Shown in pieces: positions 34,501 to 46,345 of a DNA stretch of 64,000 nucleotides; position 1 is the first letter of the stretch, and each line of letters opens with the position of its first letter. The notes under the pieces are model-generated. The model did not search any database and was not told where the DNA came from. It saw nothing but the letters and a program-made list of their open reading frames with translations. The DNA is from Ceratobasidium sp. AG-K (taxonomy: Eukaryota; Basidiomycota; Agaricomycetes; Cantharellales; Ceratobasidiaceae), in assembly GCA_037039685.1 (NCBI GenBank), contig JAWNGF010000009.1:1364001-1428000 (forward strand), written 5' to 3'. Position numbers and translations under genes: made by a program.

Positions 34501-35736
34501 GATCGCCTAAAACTAGTCTACCCCTCAACCCACCGGAGTACGTGCGACGAGTTTTAGCCCATTTAAGGTTTCTCCCGAGCAGCAGGTATACCCAGCCCGC
34601 TACTCTGTCAAAAGTCACGCGATATATTATTTAAAGGTTATCCTTAACGTCGCCGGACCCACTTCCTTGCCCGTTGGTAGCCCTATTAATATCGTCGAGG
34701 TTCTTTCGGGTACGCATATATCGTCATTTTATGTACTAAACCTCTTACCCATGTTAGGTTTCATCGAGATCGGACAGGCCGTCACTAAGCGAAATATCTC
34801 AACTCTCTTAGAACACGCCAAGGACCCATCCACTTGTGCGAGCTTAGAGTCATTGCTCGCCAACTACAGTCTCAAGGAGGGATCCAGTCAAGTCCAGAAT
34901 AGTATGCTTGACCTGCTTGAGAAGTACCCCGACATCGAACTTCCGATCGGCGTTTTCATTGCATCGCTGCCGTCCATGCGACTTCGCCAGTACTCCATCT
35001 CATCGTCACCACTCTTGGATCCGTCTCGTGCCACACTCACCATCGGAATTATTGCTCAAGGAAAGTTTCTGGGCGTGGCCAGCAACTATCTAGCCGGCCT
35101 ACGCAGGGGTGATCGTGTCCAGCTCGCTATTCGACCAAGCGCCAAGGCATTCCATCCGCCGTTGGATCCGAGTGTGCCCATGGTGCTGTTTGCAGCTGGC
35201 AGCGGCATGGCGCCCTTCCGGGGGTTCTTACAGGAGCGAGCCATGCAACTCAAGGCAGGTCGCAAGGTCGCAAAGAGCCTATTATTCTTCGGATGTAGAA
35301 ACCCAGAGGAGGACTACCTGTATGCGGATAGGGAGCTGGCTGAATGGAGCGAGCTCGGGGTGGTTGAACTGCGCCCAGCATTTTCGCGCGCATCCGAGAA
35401 GTCGGAGGGGAGGAAATATGTGCAGCAGTGAGTTGATTTACCCAATCCCATTTGGCGTCAATTCAGCCATTTATAAATCTCAGCCGTATTTGGGCCGATC
35501 GAGACGTGGTACACCAATATTTCGACCAGGGCGCTAAGGTATTATTCTCTCCTCAACCAAAACCCAATTCTTACATTTATTAGTTCTATACATGTGGCGG
35601 AAGCTGTATAGCTGCTGGTATTCGAGAAGCATTCATTCGGATTATCACAGAACGCATGGATGGGGATGACAAGCAAGCGGAGGAATTGTTCAGGAGAATC
35701 CAGTTTGAACGATATGCTACGGATGTGTTTGGCTGA
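31545..35736 (+). CDS. Cytochrome P450/P450 reductase fusion, CYP505 family (copy 3; frame breaks)
   Basis: The third member of the CYP505 set, in the orientation opposite to copies 1 and 2. The start is the ATG at 31545 (MTSRIPRPPGLPLVGN). Landmarks are AGHETTSGM (about 32676-32702), LRESLRMTPNIG (about 32889-32924), FGSGARACI then GRPFAWQEA around an intron (about 33228-33330), YVYYGSNSGSCEGFAQ (about 33568-33615), RQYSISSSPL (about 34986-35015), GSGMAPFRGFLQER (about 35199-35240) and FFGCRNPEEDYLY. The C-terminus is YATDVFG with TGA at 35734-35736. All splice sites look usable. Four single-base shortfalls break the frame: near 32159 (G), 33492-33495 (C run), 34324-34327 (G run) and 34562-34564 (T run). 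The copy is either a recent pseudogene or carries consensus errors. Identity to the other copies looks lower in the NADPH domain, so it did not take part in their homogenisation. Confidence 0.85.
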
Positions 35737-36525
35737 TCTGACGCATATAATTCGGTCTCGTTAGAATGCTATCATTCATTGTGTTGACTCGTGTATGCGT
35801 GAATCCTCTCCTGAAACACATCCAGATTTGATTGTAACGATTACCCAGCGATTATATCATTCGTAGGGAGGCGATAACCGGTTGCATTGGTACTTATTAT
35901 GATGGTATATATCCACACGAGCTCCAGCTGGTGGATTCTTGTCTACTTATCAACGCAGCAACTGGATTGAGTGTCGAAACGATTGTTTGGAGTCGAGTAC
36001 AACTAATTTCTACTGTTTATTTTCAGCTGCTATGTCGACAGACAGATGGATTCAACTTCGATGAGACCTTGTATGCTTGTGCAAATATCAGCTCGATGGG
36101 CATTGTTATACAACGGGGGGCTAGATAACTTTGTACCCTCAGTTTTTGTTCGTGGTTTCGTTTTACGCACTTAATTTTTTCGCCCACTCGTCCATAAATC
36201 TCAGGCGTCAACCTGTGCAAAGTTCAAATGCGTGTTACATCTGCTAATGATAGTGTAATCTGTTTGACTCTACCAGTGGATATCCATGACCAATATTCAT
36301 GGACACAGGAGGATTTAAGAAGTTATATCTACACTCTCAACAACGAACTATCTTCATGCCTAAAAATGGGTGCCAAACTTGGTTTGTATGGTGTTGGGAT
36401 CTCACTGGGATTGGACTCGAGACTAAGCGCCGTCGGGTCGGGAAGACTCGGGTGGCGGCTATGTCTGTTTGGCACGGCCAATAGGCAGATCGCATTTTCA
36501 CTCTCACCATCCCACGTTGCCCAGC
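35737..36525. other. Intergenic region between CYP505 copy 3 and MPP-beta
   Basis: About 790 bp without a supportable gene. The last part should carry the MPP-beta promoter; I see no TATA box. Confidence 0.35.
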
Positions 36526-38181
36526 ATGTTGTCTGCGTCGCTCAAGCAGGGCCTAAGGCGTGCTAGCGTGGCGGTAGGCTCGAACTATATGGAAATATAA
36601 CTTTCCGACACTAACTATTAATTTAGCGTCCCCTGCGTCGCACACTAGCTACCGCGGTGCAGCATCGTAATGCTCCTCTAACGGAGATCTCGACCCTTTC
36701 AAATGGGCTCACGATTGCGACCGAATCTCACCCTCATGCACAGACTGCAACTGTCGGAGTGTGGATTGATGCGGATCTCGCGCAGAGACCGATGCGACCA
36801 ACGGAACTGCCCACTTCCTCGAGCATATGGCCTTCAAGGGCACTGGCCGTCGCTCCCAGCACGCCCTCGAGCTCGAAGTAGAGAACCTTGGAGCTCATCT
36901 CAATGCATACACGAGCCGTGAGCAGACTGTCTACTACGCCAAGGCGTTCCGCAAGGACGTTGGCGCGGCCGTCGACATTATCAGCGACATTCTCCAAAAC
37001 TCCAAGCTCGAGGCTGGCGCGATTGAGCGTGAGCGAGACGTCATCCTGAGGGAGCAGGAGGAGGTTGACAAGCAGCTTGAGGAGGTTGTATTTGACCATC
37101 TTCATGCGGTCGCGTTCCAAGGTGAGTAGGGCCTACGGGCGATGGGTTATCAGAGTTGACGATATGCGTAGGTCAACCCCTTGGACGTACGATCTTGGGT
37201 CCCAAGCAGAACATCTTGTCGATCAAGCGTGATGACCTTGCTTCATATATCAAGAGCAACTATACCGCCGACCGAATGGTCCTCGTCGGTACTGGCGGTG
37301 TCGATCACCGAGAACTCCAGGAACTCGCTGCGAAGCACTTTGCCAACCTCCCCATCTCTTCCAACCCTGTCGCTCTCGGCCAAAAGCACCACGCCAAGAC
37401 TGACTTTGTCGGTTCCGAGGTCCGCATCCGTGATGACACGATGAACACTGCGAACATCGCCATCGCCGTCGAGGGTGTCGGTTGGCGCTCGCCCGACTAC
37501 TTCCCCATGCTCGTCATGCAATCCATCATGGGCAACTGGGACCGCAGCCTCGGTGCCGCTCCTCTCCTCTCGAGCCGACTCAGTCACATCATCTCGAGCA
37601 ACTCTCTCGCCAACAGTTTCATGTCCTTCTCCACCTCGTACTCTGATACCGGTCTCTGGGGAATCTATCTTGTCAGCGAGAACTTCGTCAACCTCGACGA
37701 TCTCGTTCACTTTACTCTCCGCGAGTGGACCCGCATGAGCATTGCCCCGACCGAAGCCGAGGTCGAGCGTGCCAAGAGCCAGCTCAAGGCTAGCTTGCTC
37801 CTCGGTTTGGACGGCACAACCGCCATCGCGGAGGATATTGGCCGCCAACTCGTGACTGCCGGACGCAGGTTTACTCCTCTCCAGATCGAGAGCGCAGTGA
37901 ATGCTGTTACCAAGGATGAGATCAAGCGGGTCGCCAACAAGTACTTGTGGGACAAGGATATTGCTATCGCTGGGCTTGGACGCATTGAGGGTCTCTTGGA
38001 TTATGGACGGTGCGTAATTTCTCTGCTCCAGACAAATACGTAAATTTACTGACGATCAATGATGTACAGTATCCGTGCGGACATGTCCTCCATGATCTAC
38101 TACCCCCTTCACACCGTCCACATTCATCCACAGACATCATGTATATTCTGCCCGTGGATAAAATGGAGCCGCTGTAATTAG
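36526..38181 (+). CDS. MAS1: Mitochondrial processing peptidase beta subunit
   Basis: The M16-family metallopeptidase subunit that removes mitochondrial presequences in the matrix. Exon 1 (36526-36573) encodes [16 protein letters not shown], an Arg-rich presequence. Exon 2 (36627-37121) encodes [20 protein letters not shown], the zinc motif HFLEH (HxxEH) and the downstream acidic helix [12 protein letters not shown]. Exon 3 (37172-38009) holds the remainder with PLGRTILGP and [13 protein letters not shown]. The HxxEH motif identifies the catalytic beta subunit rather than alpha. One base is missing near 36771-36774, in a GG that should be GGG: the frame before it and the frame with [13 protein letters not shown] do not connect otherwise. 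The last exon from 38070 reads RADMSSMIY and then an unusual tail of about 23 residues to TAG at 38179-38181; a further small sequence error or a different 3' splice is possible there. Confidence 0.93.
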
Positions 38182-38323
38182 ACCGCTCTACTTTTTAGGA
38201 TTTCATTTATCGTGATTTTTTCGTGTGAAGAACGATTACATCAGGTCACGTGAATGATTTGAATGAAGTCAGATCCTGGACTTGAACCTGGATCGCAACT
38301 CCACAACGACAACCGAAATAAAA

Positions 38324-39622
38324 ATGACTGCAACACTTCTAGTATTATCGAGTGACGATGTCCAGTACTTGGTGCGGACGGCTCTGGAACCAGCCGAGGT
38401 TGTACGATGTATGGCACGCGTGTTTGAGCTCGCGTCCGGGTCTGAGATTGGAGAAGGTGTGGTGAGTCGCGAGTGATTCGTTTTTGTTCTATTCTTGGGG
38501 TTCGGAAAACGAACGACGGCCCACGATGGGCTCAAAGCGTGGATATCCTATCTTGGGCCGCGTTTAGTAAACTGGCTCTTGAATAGTATCGTGTGTCACT
38601 CCCTTCTGGGACAAAACTAACCCCATCATAGGCATCAGAATACGATCGAGTCCAACAGCCTCCGCGCTTGACCACGCTGTCACCCTCCCACAAAACACTT
38701 TACATGCCTTGTCGGATTCCCACGCCGGTCACCAAGTCCAGTGCGACGCCAGTTCATACCGCGATCAAGGTCGTCTCCGTGCCTCGAAACGATGGGGGAG
38801 ACGGAATCCCGGGGACGACCCTCGTACTAGACGAACAAACGGGCGTAGCTCGGCAGTTGTCAACTCAAGAGCGTTGACGGCGTTGAGGAATGCGGCTGGT
38901 GAGTTGCTGCTTGAATATGTGCACATGGGCTTAGTCTAACCCTCTTTTATAGGTTCGGTCCTAGCAACCCAGCTCCTCGGCCCCACGACACCCACCCACA
39001 TCACCCTCTTTGGGGCAGGGCTCCAGATCAAGCAGCACGCACGACTATTAATACAGACCTACCCATCCATCACCCACTGCACGATCATCAACCGCTCCGA
39101 CAACGCTCGGTTCAAATCTCTCATCGCTGAGCTACGCGTTGAATTTGCGAAAGTTGAGATTACCGGGTTGGCTTCCCCTGCGGCGCAGGAGCTCGAGGCT
39201 GCCGTTGGAGCTGCGGACATAATTTGTACCGCGACCTCCTCGACCCAACCCCTCTTTGATTCAGCTTGGCTCAAGCCAGGAGCACACGTCAACTTGGTCG
39301 GCTCCTACACCCACTCGATGCGCGAAGCCGACACGGGCTGATCAAGCGAGCTGGACGGCGAGTCGTTGTGGACGATGCGAAGGCTTGTCTTGTAGAGGCT
39401 GGAGAGCTAAGGGACGCAAACGTCTTAGAAGAGGAAATGGTCGAGATTGGGGTTCTCGCACGACCAGATGTAGTTGGGGAGATTACACGCGTCAAACTTC
39501 CTGGGGACATCACAGTCTTCAAGAGCGTGGGTGTTGGAGCCCAGGATGTGGGAGTAGCAGCGTTGATGGTCGAGTTGGCGGAGAAGGATGGAAAAATAGG
39601 GACGAGAGTTCCGTATGACTGA
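38324..39622 (+). CDS. Ornithine cyclodeaminase/mu-crystallin family protein
   Basis: An NAD(P)-dependent enzyme of the OCD/mu-crystallin family, whose members include ornithine cyclodeaminase, ketimine reductase and alanine dehydrogenase. The start is the ATG at 38324 (MTATLLVLSSDDVQYLV). The Rossmann motif appears as ITLFGAGLQIKQHARL (about 38998-39045). Other family segments are HTAIKVVSVPRNDG, AVVNSRALTALRNAA, ADIICTATSSTQPLF, HVNLVGSYTHSMREAD and DDAKACLVEAGEL. Introns lie at 38462-38631 (170 nt, long for this window) and 38899-38952. Two bases appear to be missing: near 38852 (GG before CAGTTG) and near 39335-39337 (GGG before CTGATC). Each lies beside a G run and each is fully explained by one extra G. 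The substrate cannot be told from sequence. The stop is TGA at 39620-39622. Confidence 0.88.
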
Positions 39623-39726
39623 AGAGGAAAATTCGTGGATGTATGCACATTGATTTTAGTATGAAATTCATCAGACGATAAATCCAAGTGAAGATAAATT
39701 GGATAACTTTCTCAATATGGCGTTGT

Positions 39727-41553
39727 CTAAATGATCTTCTGCGCCCTCAGCTCCGCGATACGCTCGACAGAGTATCCAAGATCCTGGGACAATACCTAAA
39801 TCGAACATAATTTGAACGACGAACACTGCGGTATGGAGGGCGAATAGCGTACCTCTTCTGTGTGTTGAGACAAATACGGCGGAGGTCGAGTGATAGGCAT
39901 TCGTTTTCCGTTGTAATGTACTGCTGGTGCGACCATCTTGAGCGTTCCCGCCCTCGGATGCTACATTTCCACTCATAGTCTCTCAAGTAAGTAGCATGAC
40001 CAGGAGTGCTTACCTCCACCTCGGCTACTATGCCCCTAGTTTTCGCCTGTGGGTGGTCAAATGTTTGAGCAATATTATTGATCGGGCCATGAGGGACGCT
40101 AAAAACGAATGAGTGTATGCAGAATTCATCCAACTTTGGTACGAACCCAAGCCCCTGGAATTTCTCTAGCCAGTGGTCCCGGTTTTCTTGCATGAGCGTT
40201 TCGGTGATAATTTGAACCAGTTCTGCTCTGTGTTTTACTCGTTGACCGTTTGAAGCGAATTTTGCATCAGTCGCGAGCTCTGGTTTGCCCAAAACCTTGT
40301 CTGCCAGTAAAGCAAACTATTTTCACGCCGAGTGAGATCCTATTTGAGCCTTTGGTAATGAAACTCACTTGCTTCTCGTTACCAGCACCAATCATAATAA
40401 ACCCATCCTTGCATGGGAAGACCTGGTAAGGAACGATTGACGGATGACTCGTGCCATGCCGAGACGCCTCTTTGTTTCCAATAAGATAGTTGGATGCGAT
40501 ATTTGCTAGACCTGCAATCTAATATACACCGTCAGGTTCCTGTCACCGGAAAAAGATACAAACTCTGAACTTGCCTGGGTCTCAAATAGGTTACAATCAA
40601 TCCACACACCTTTTCCCGTCTGTTGTCGGGACAGTAGGCCAGCCATGATAGCACCATGCGCATAGAGTCCTGTAGAAATGTCGGTTACGGCGACTCCCAC
40701 TTTGCACGGAGGCCCGTCTGGCTCTCCAGTACTAACAGAACATACATGAGCATATTCTCTTGTCGTTTCCGTATGTTAAATTAGGGCTTACATGTGCATG
40801 AGCCCGGCCTCTCCTTCGATTACTACGTCGTATCCCGCCGCCTGTCTATACGGTCCGGTTTGCCCGTACCCTATATAAAATTCACTACCATTCTTTGGCA
40901 AGGCCAAACTTCACGTACCGGTGATAGAAGCATATATAAGTCTATCATTTATCTTTTTGCAATCATCCCAACCGAGTCCCATACTCCCCAATTTGCCCGA
41001 GACAAAGTTCTCGACCAAAACATCCGCTTTCCGTACCAAGTCATGGACAATCTCAAGACCTATTCATAACTCTATTCTTAGTTTCCCGGGGAGCGAGCAT
41101 AGAACAGAACATACCCTTCGGGTCTTTGAAGTTGACAGTAATGCTTCGCTTGTTTCTGTTGGAAGACAGAAAATACGCCGATTCTGGAGGATGATGCGCA
41201 GCTTCCGCAGGCTGCGAGTCAAGTACAGGCGCGGAAGGCGGACTCCATGAACGTGTGTCGTCCCCTCGTTTGATCTCCTCAACCTTGATTACATCTGCAC
41301 TGGAATTTCACATTAGTCGGCCGGGTTGGTGTACTTGGTATCGACATTACCCGAGGTCAGCTAGAAGCATTGTTGCCGTCGGTCCCGCAAGGACGCGAGT
41401 AAGGTCGACAACTCGAATCCCCTTTAATGGTGGAGGAATCCCTCCTGGTGTTACTGGCTGGCCAACATCGCGGCTGATTTGTCTGTGAGAAAGCTGGGGA
41501 AACGCCCGAAGGGACATGTTGACGTTATTTTTGAGAAGTCGACGACAAAGCAT
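39727..41553 (-). CDS. CoA-transferase family III (CaiB/BaiF), SUGCT-like, probably mitochondrial
   Basis: The start is the ATG at 41553 with an Arg/Lys-rich leader ([18 protein letters not shown]). The first domain shows [20 protein letters not shown], and then after an intron [17 protein letters not shown] and [16 protein letters not shown]. Later exons encode [52 protein letters not shown] and [16 protein letters not shown]. The C-terminus ends [11 protein letters not shown] with TAG at 39727-39729. Eight or more short introns are present and the reading frame is continuous through all that I checked. Family members move CoA between carboxylic acids; the closest named relative by motif is succinyl-CoA:glutarate CoA-transferase. 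The acyl substrate is inferred, not seen. It is convergent with the OCD gene, with only about 100 bp between their stops. Confidence 0.88.
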
Positions 41554-41915
41554 TGTACCAATAGCTTTTTTTTTTGTGAATGAAAAGTCTTAAGGAAAAT
41601 ACAAGACGATAGTGGGAGGAGTCAAGTAGAATTAGAATTGGACTTCTACGGTACTCCTTTGGCTAAGGTTGAGGTCGAGAGCAACTTCGGTCGGGTAGTT
41701 TAGGCATGAAATGCCGGTTAAGGATACTTGAATTCCAACTTGTATTATCCCTTCTCACATGACCCGCCGACTTCAGAAAACAGCTAAAAGTATGTGCATA
41801 AACATGGGTGCATATAGGCTCACATAAACTGGAGTGCAAGTTAATTGACATGGTACAGCGGTGCAAAAGAATAGATGGAAATGCAACACTTGCCCCCATC
41901 CAGTCATGGTCGAGC
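41554..41915. other. Intergenic region between the CoA-transferase and RPL17
   Basis: About 360 bp holding the 5' flank of the CoA-transferase and the 3' flank of the ribosomal protein gene. It has a T-run near 41567 and no gene. Confidence 0.4.
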
Positions 41916-42809
41916 TTACGCCCGAGCAGCCTCAATCCGTCGGCGAGCGAGCACACGGCGGTTGGCAGCCACGGGTGCTTTAGCAACGGCATCCTTATCC
42001 TTGTTCCTCTCAACCTCCTCCTCTCCAGCGGCAAGGATGATCTTAATAAATCGAATGAGCTAGACTGAAATATCTCGGAGCACTAATCATACCTCGACGT
42101 GAACGGGGTGGCCCTGGTAGGGGTTAATGCGACCGTGTGCACGGTACGTGCGACGGCGGGTTTTCTGAATCGCGAGATTAAGCAACGGGAGCGCTAGAGG
42201 GAGCGAGGGGTACCCACGGGAGCCTGCTGAACGACAATGTTCTTGATGGTGAGGTCCTCAAGGTCAATGTTCTTCGCATCAGCGTTCGACTCTGCGTTCT
42301 TCAGGAGACGCAGAACGAACTTCAACGACTTCTCGGGCCAGCGGCCTGGTAATAGACATCAACTCCCAAGTCTCCCCTTTGTATTCGTCAGAAACGCACC
42401 AAGAGTCGCACCAAACTCCTTCGCCTGAGACGCACGTCCAGTACCACCAGAGAACCTTCGGAAGGGGATAACCTGCTTGTGGTTCTTAACGTTATCGATA
42501 TAAGTGTACGCCTTGGTGAGTTTGAGGCCTGACCGTCGGTATTAGCCAAAATAAATAGGATATAGTACTGGGATTAACTAACCGGTCAATGCAGCCGCGA
42601 CCTCACGCATATTCTTGAAGTGGGTGCGGAGGTACTCGCCGCGAGCGCGGGCGGCTGTAGATCGGAGAGCATGAGATACACAATCCATCCCTGACCTAGT
42701 CATGGTACGTACTCTTCTCCGGGTTGGTTGCGAGGGCGGCGGAAGCATAGCGAACTTGACACTGTCGGTTATTGTCATCTCTACAATGGTCAGGATTCTA
42801 CTCACCCAT
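41916..42809 (-). CDS. rpl17: Cytosolic 60S ribosomal protein L17 (uL22)
   Basis: A component of the large cytosolic ribosomal subunit lining the exit tunnel. The spliced product begins [15 protein letters not shown], where the start ATG at 42807-42809 plus one base is joined across an intron with a GTGAGT donor. It continues [89 protein letters not shown] and [20 protein letters not shown]. It ends RIEAARA with TAA at 41916-41918. The length, about 180 residues, fits the family. At least five short introns occur, dense for so small a gene, as usual for basidiomycete ribosomal-protein genes. No frame break was found. Confidence 0.95.
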
Positions 42810-43957
42810 TTTGTCGTTGTCTTGAGGGGCGTCGGCGACGGAGGTATTTACATCCGATACATCATAGTGCGGGATCCCTGAGCTAACATCACGTGACATG
42901 AGTGGCGGTGGAACTAGCCAGCTTCGTTAGGACTTACAGCTACGAATGACTTATCCATAGGTTATCATAACTACAATGATGGGGTTGAACGCAGACTGAA
43001 ACGAAAGATTCGCATCCAAATTCTGCCTGTGTCTATCGTTATTTATCCGTTAAGTTTCCTCAATCAGTGAGTCTAGTTAGATGGACTTACTTTACTGGTT
43101 GGCTAGCACTGGGGCTAGCTACATCGAATGCAGGTAGGGAAATAGTTAGAGGCGTAGGTTATATGCAATAATGATTGTGAATCCCGATAGGTCCTGGCTC
43201 AAGCCTAATGATAGTCCGAGGTATATTACCGATGTGTACCATATCTTCCTCAGTTAGGACTCGGATACAGGCGGTGATGGCTCCTCGGTTATGTTCCAGG
43301 CCACATAACCAATTTCTCTTTTCTTTGGCTGGGGATTTGCATCTTTACAGGCTTGATATATCGATACGTTAAGAGAAACAAATGTTTTCCCAAGGGTGCC
43401 CGCCTATGGGTAATTTGAACCAGCCAAGCCGTTTATACGATTTGCTTTGTCATGCTGAAAATCGTTATTCGACCGTATGCGTATCACTACGATGAACCTC
43501 GTGTCAAATGCCCTGGTGCATGCGCATGGTATTAGACTCCATGTATGGCTGGAATTGAGAGGAGAGGAGGCAGCGTTGGTGCAAACGGAGTCAAATTAAA
43601 CCGGCTATATACTGCCGTGTTCCCGATTTCAGCGCTAAGAACGTGACTTCTTTGAATTGTGTGCAGACACATGCCCAACTCGACCACAGTTAAGGCTAAA
43701 TGGGTGTTTTCAACTATGTTATTCCTGGTCCACCACCAGGTATATACATTGCAAGGATAGCAAGGAGCGAGTATACAAAAGCGGAGTGTTGTTAATCATA
43801 AACCAAACTACATTATTCCAACAGTGTCCAATTAAGGCGTAAGGTATTCAAAAGAGCGGTGTTGCGCACATGACATGTCATAAATCATAGTTTTGTTGAA
43901 CCAAAGCAAAAACTTGGCCATGTCAGCCTGGGTGGGTGTGACCGGTCCTAGGCTGGT
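42810..43957. other. Intergenic region between RPL17 and the kinase gene
   Basis: About 1.15 kb, AT-richer, with no supportable gene. The left part is the RPL17 promoter region. Confidence 0.4.
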
Positions 43958-46345
43958 TCATCGCGGGTATGATCGATCCTTTAGCGGCGAGGCCGGTTTT
44001 CGCTCGGGTAACGTGACTGGTTTTCCGTCGGGCGTAGATATTCGTATCGGCTTGGACGTGGCCAATTGGAAATCCCGCGGGATGGTCCTCGAGTGCGACC
44101 AAGAGTCGTGGGAGTGGGGTTGAGGCGGAGATACAAAGTAGTTGCCTTGAGAGGGGGAAGCAGGTATACAGTCGTTGGAATGAGAGTGACCGTGGTATCG
44201 GAGCGGCAAAGGTGTAGCGGGAGTGATGGGAGTCGGGTGTGAGGTTGATACCGTCGAACGGTCTGACGAGTACTGGGAAAGTGGGCTCATAGACACGGTC
44301 GGATGATGGAATAACCCATGTCGCGAGTCGGTCCGGGGCGGCGTCGAGATATGAAGCGATGCTTGAGACGATGTTCGCGTAATTGCACTAGCGCTGCTGG
44401 GGGTGCCCGGATCGCTTTTTTGCCAGACATCCGACCTGAACACGTCATCCCCGGCTCGGGGTGGGTGGGGCAAAGTAGACGAACCAGATGACTGGACGGT
44501 TCCGCGTGTTACAACGTATTCTTATTAGCAGTAGGGTCCAGACTCACCGGTGTACGTGGCCACATGGGGGTACTCGACTGTCGGATCTCGCGAATCGTTT
44601 TGGAAGGTCTTCGAGGGCCAGGAGCGAATAGCGGATGCTGAAGTGGCAGGTCGAATAACGAGGGTTCGTCTCGGGACGCAGGACCAGAAGAACTCGAGTC
44701 GGTAGGGGTGAGGCCCAACGAGTCGAGATAGGGAGTTGCACCGCTTGCCGAGGGTGAGTGCGTCATTCCGGCAACGCCTGGCGAAGGAGTGGCTAGTTGA
44801 CGGGAATTAGGAGGCGCAGAAGGGAAGAGTGGTTCCAACGGCATCAGAGCGGTGGGCGTTTTGGTTTGACTCATGGAGCGTAAGTTCGCGGTGACTATTG
44901 GACTCTCCGAGAAAGTTCGTGTAAACGAATCCGAGTCGTTGTGGTGAAGGGACGGAGGCGACGCTGATAGTGCGTCGACAGCGGAGACTGGCTGGAGTAT
45001 GCAACTCGGATTGTGCAATGCTTCCAGGTCGTTGTACCGTAACGCAAGCAAAAGTTGGGACATGGTTGGCCGATCCTCGGATCCATGAGCCCAGCAATGA
45101 CGGATGATGTGGCCAACAGCAGTAGACTCGATACCCGGAGGAAGTGTGGGATGTCGTTTTGAAACAACAGCTACAATCGACACAGTTTGAGTAATCCCGG
45201 CCGCCAACGTTTGTAGAGACATACCAAATATGATATTTGCGTCACTCTTGATTGATGCCCAGGGTATCGTGTCTGATAAAACCTATGAAAAAATGAGCAG
45301 GCGCAGGCGACGACACAAATGGCAATACATACCTCAAGACATAAACACCCAAAGGCCCAAACGTCACTCTCCTTGGACACCAGCACAAGGATCTCGGTCT
45401 CAACACCACCAAACAACTCGGGCGCCATCCACCGGCAGCTTCCCCGATTAGACGAGGTAGTCAAACCGGTCGAAACATCCATCACCACTCGACTGAGCCC
45501 AAAGTCCGCAAGCAAGGGCGTGCCATCCTTTTGCATCAGGATGTTGCACTAGAAAATACATGAATATATAAAAGGATTACTGTGGATGGGAAAACCTACC
45601 GCTTTGATATCGCCGTGAACGATTGGCGGATCCGACGTGTGGAGGTACTCAATCGCATCAGCCACTTGACACATCTAAGGTCAATGTCAATAGAAATCAC
45701 ACATGTTTGTCCGGCGAAACCTCTCACAATGTCAATTCGGTCGGCATCTGGGTGGTCCTTCAAATACTCGGTGCAAGTGCCCGCCTCGCAGTAAGGATAA
45801 ACCATGGAGGGTAGACCGTCTTGGCCTTCACCGGGTATCCAGCATAACCCGTAGAAAGGAAGGATGTTCTTTAGAGATGCCACGTCAATGGCAAGTCGCC
45901 AAAACTCAGCTCGTGTTCGTACCTTATGACGAAGAGAGCACCATCCTATAATTTCTCGGGATATCCGCTAGATAAATGTCGGAATAGACTCAAACGAATA
46001 AAATCTCAAGCACCTACTTTTTTGATCCGGTCTATACTGACTTTTTGTCTCGTAGCGACTCGGATTATCTTGATCGCGACCTGGGAAAAGTGAAATGCTC
46101 CTGTGAGTTTCCGGTCAATTACACTTTGGTAATTGACTTACATCTCGCGTAACCTGCCCGCCCCACTCGGCACCTCGCCTGAGAAATAGTCAATAAACCC
46201 GAGGATATGACGACAACGGGGTAGCACACCAGATATCGGAATAGCCACCATGAGCAAAGGCACGGGTACCGATTATCTTCGTAGTAGAGGTTAAATCGGG
46301 GACGTTGCGGAAGAGTTCGTCAGGGGAAGGGCACGCAAAAGCCAT
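43958..46345 (-). CDS. TKL-type protein kinase with Ser/Thr/Pro-rich tail
   Basis: The start is the ATG at 46345 (MAFACPSPDELFRNVPDL), followed by the glycine-loop-like AFAHGGYSDIW and the lysine strand VAIKIIRVATRQK. The catalytic loop is HGDIKA (an HGD in place of HRD), continuing after an intron as CNILMQKDG. The activation segment begins LADFGLSRVV and includes RWMAPELF (APE). ESDVWAFGCLCLEV is the alpha-F helix, and the lobe ends HCWAHGSEDRPTMSQLL. A low-complexity tail of about 400 residues follows (about 45000-43958) with many Ser-Pro sites and no recognisable domain; it ends DRSYPR with TGA. The HGD loop is typical of the Agaricomycete tyrosine-kinase-like expansion. Substrates are unknown. 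Exon joints near 44474-44546 and between the kinase exons use GT-AG sites. Confidence 0.87.

Noticed and set aside
38264..38300. A tRNA T-arm-like sequence on the minus strand (GGTTCAAGTCC)
   Set aside because: The T-stem does not pair properly, and no matching acceptor 5' strand, D-arm or anticodon arm lies upstream within tRNA length.
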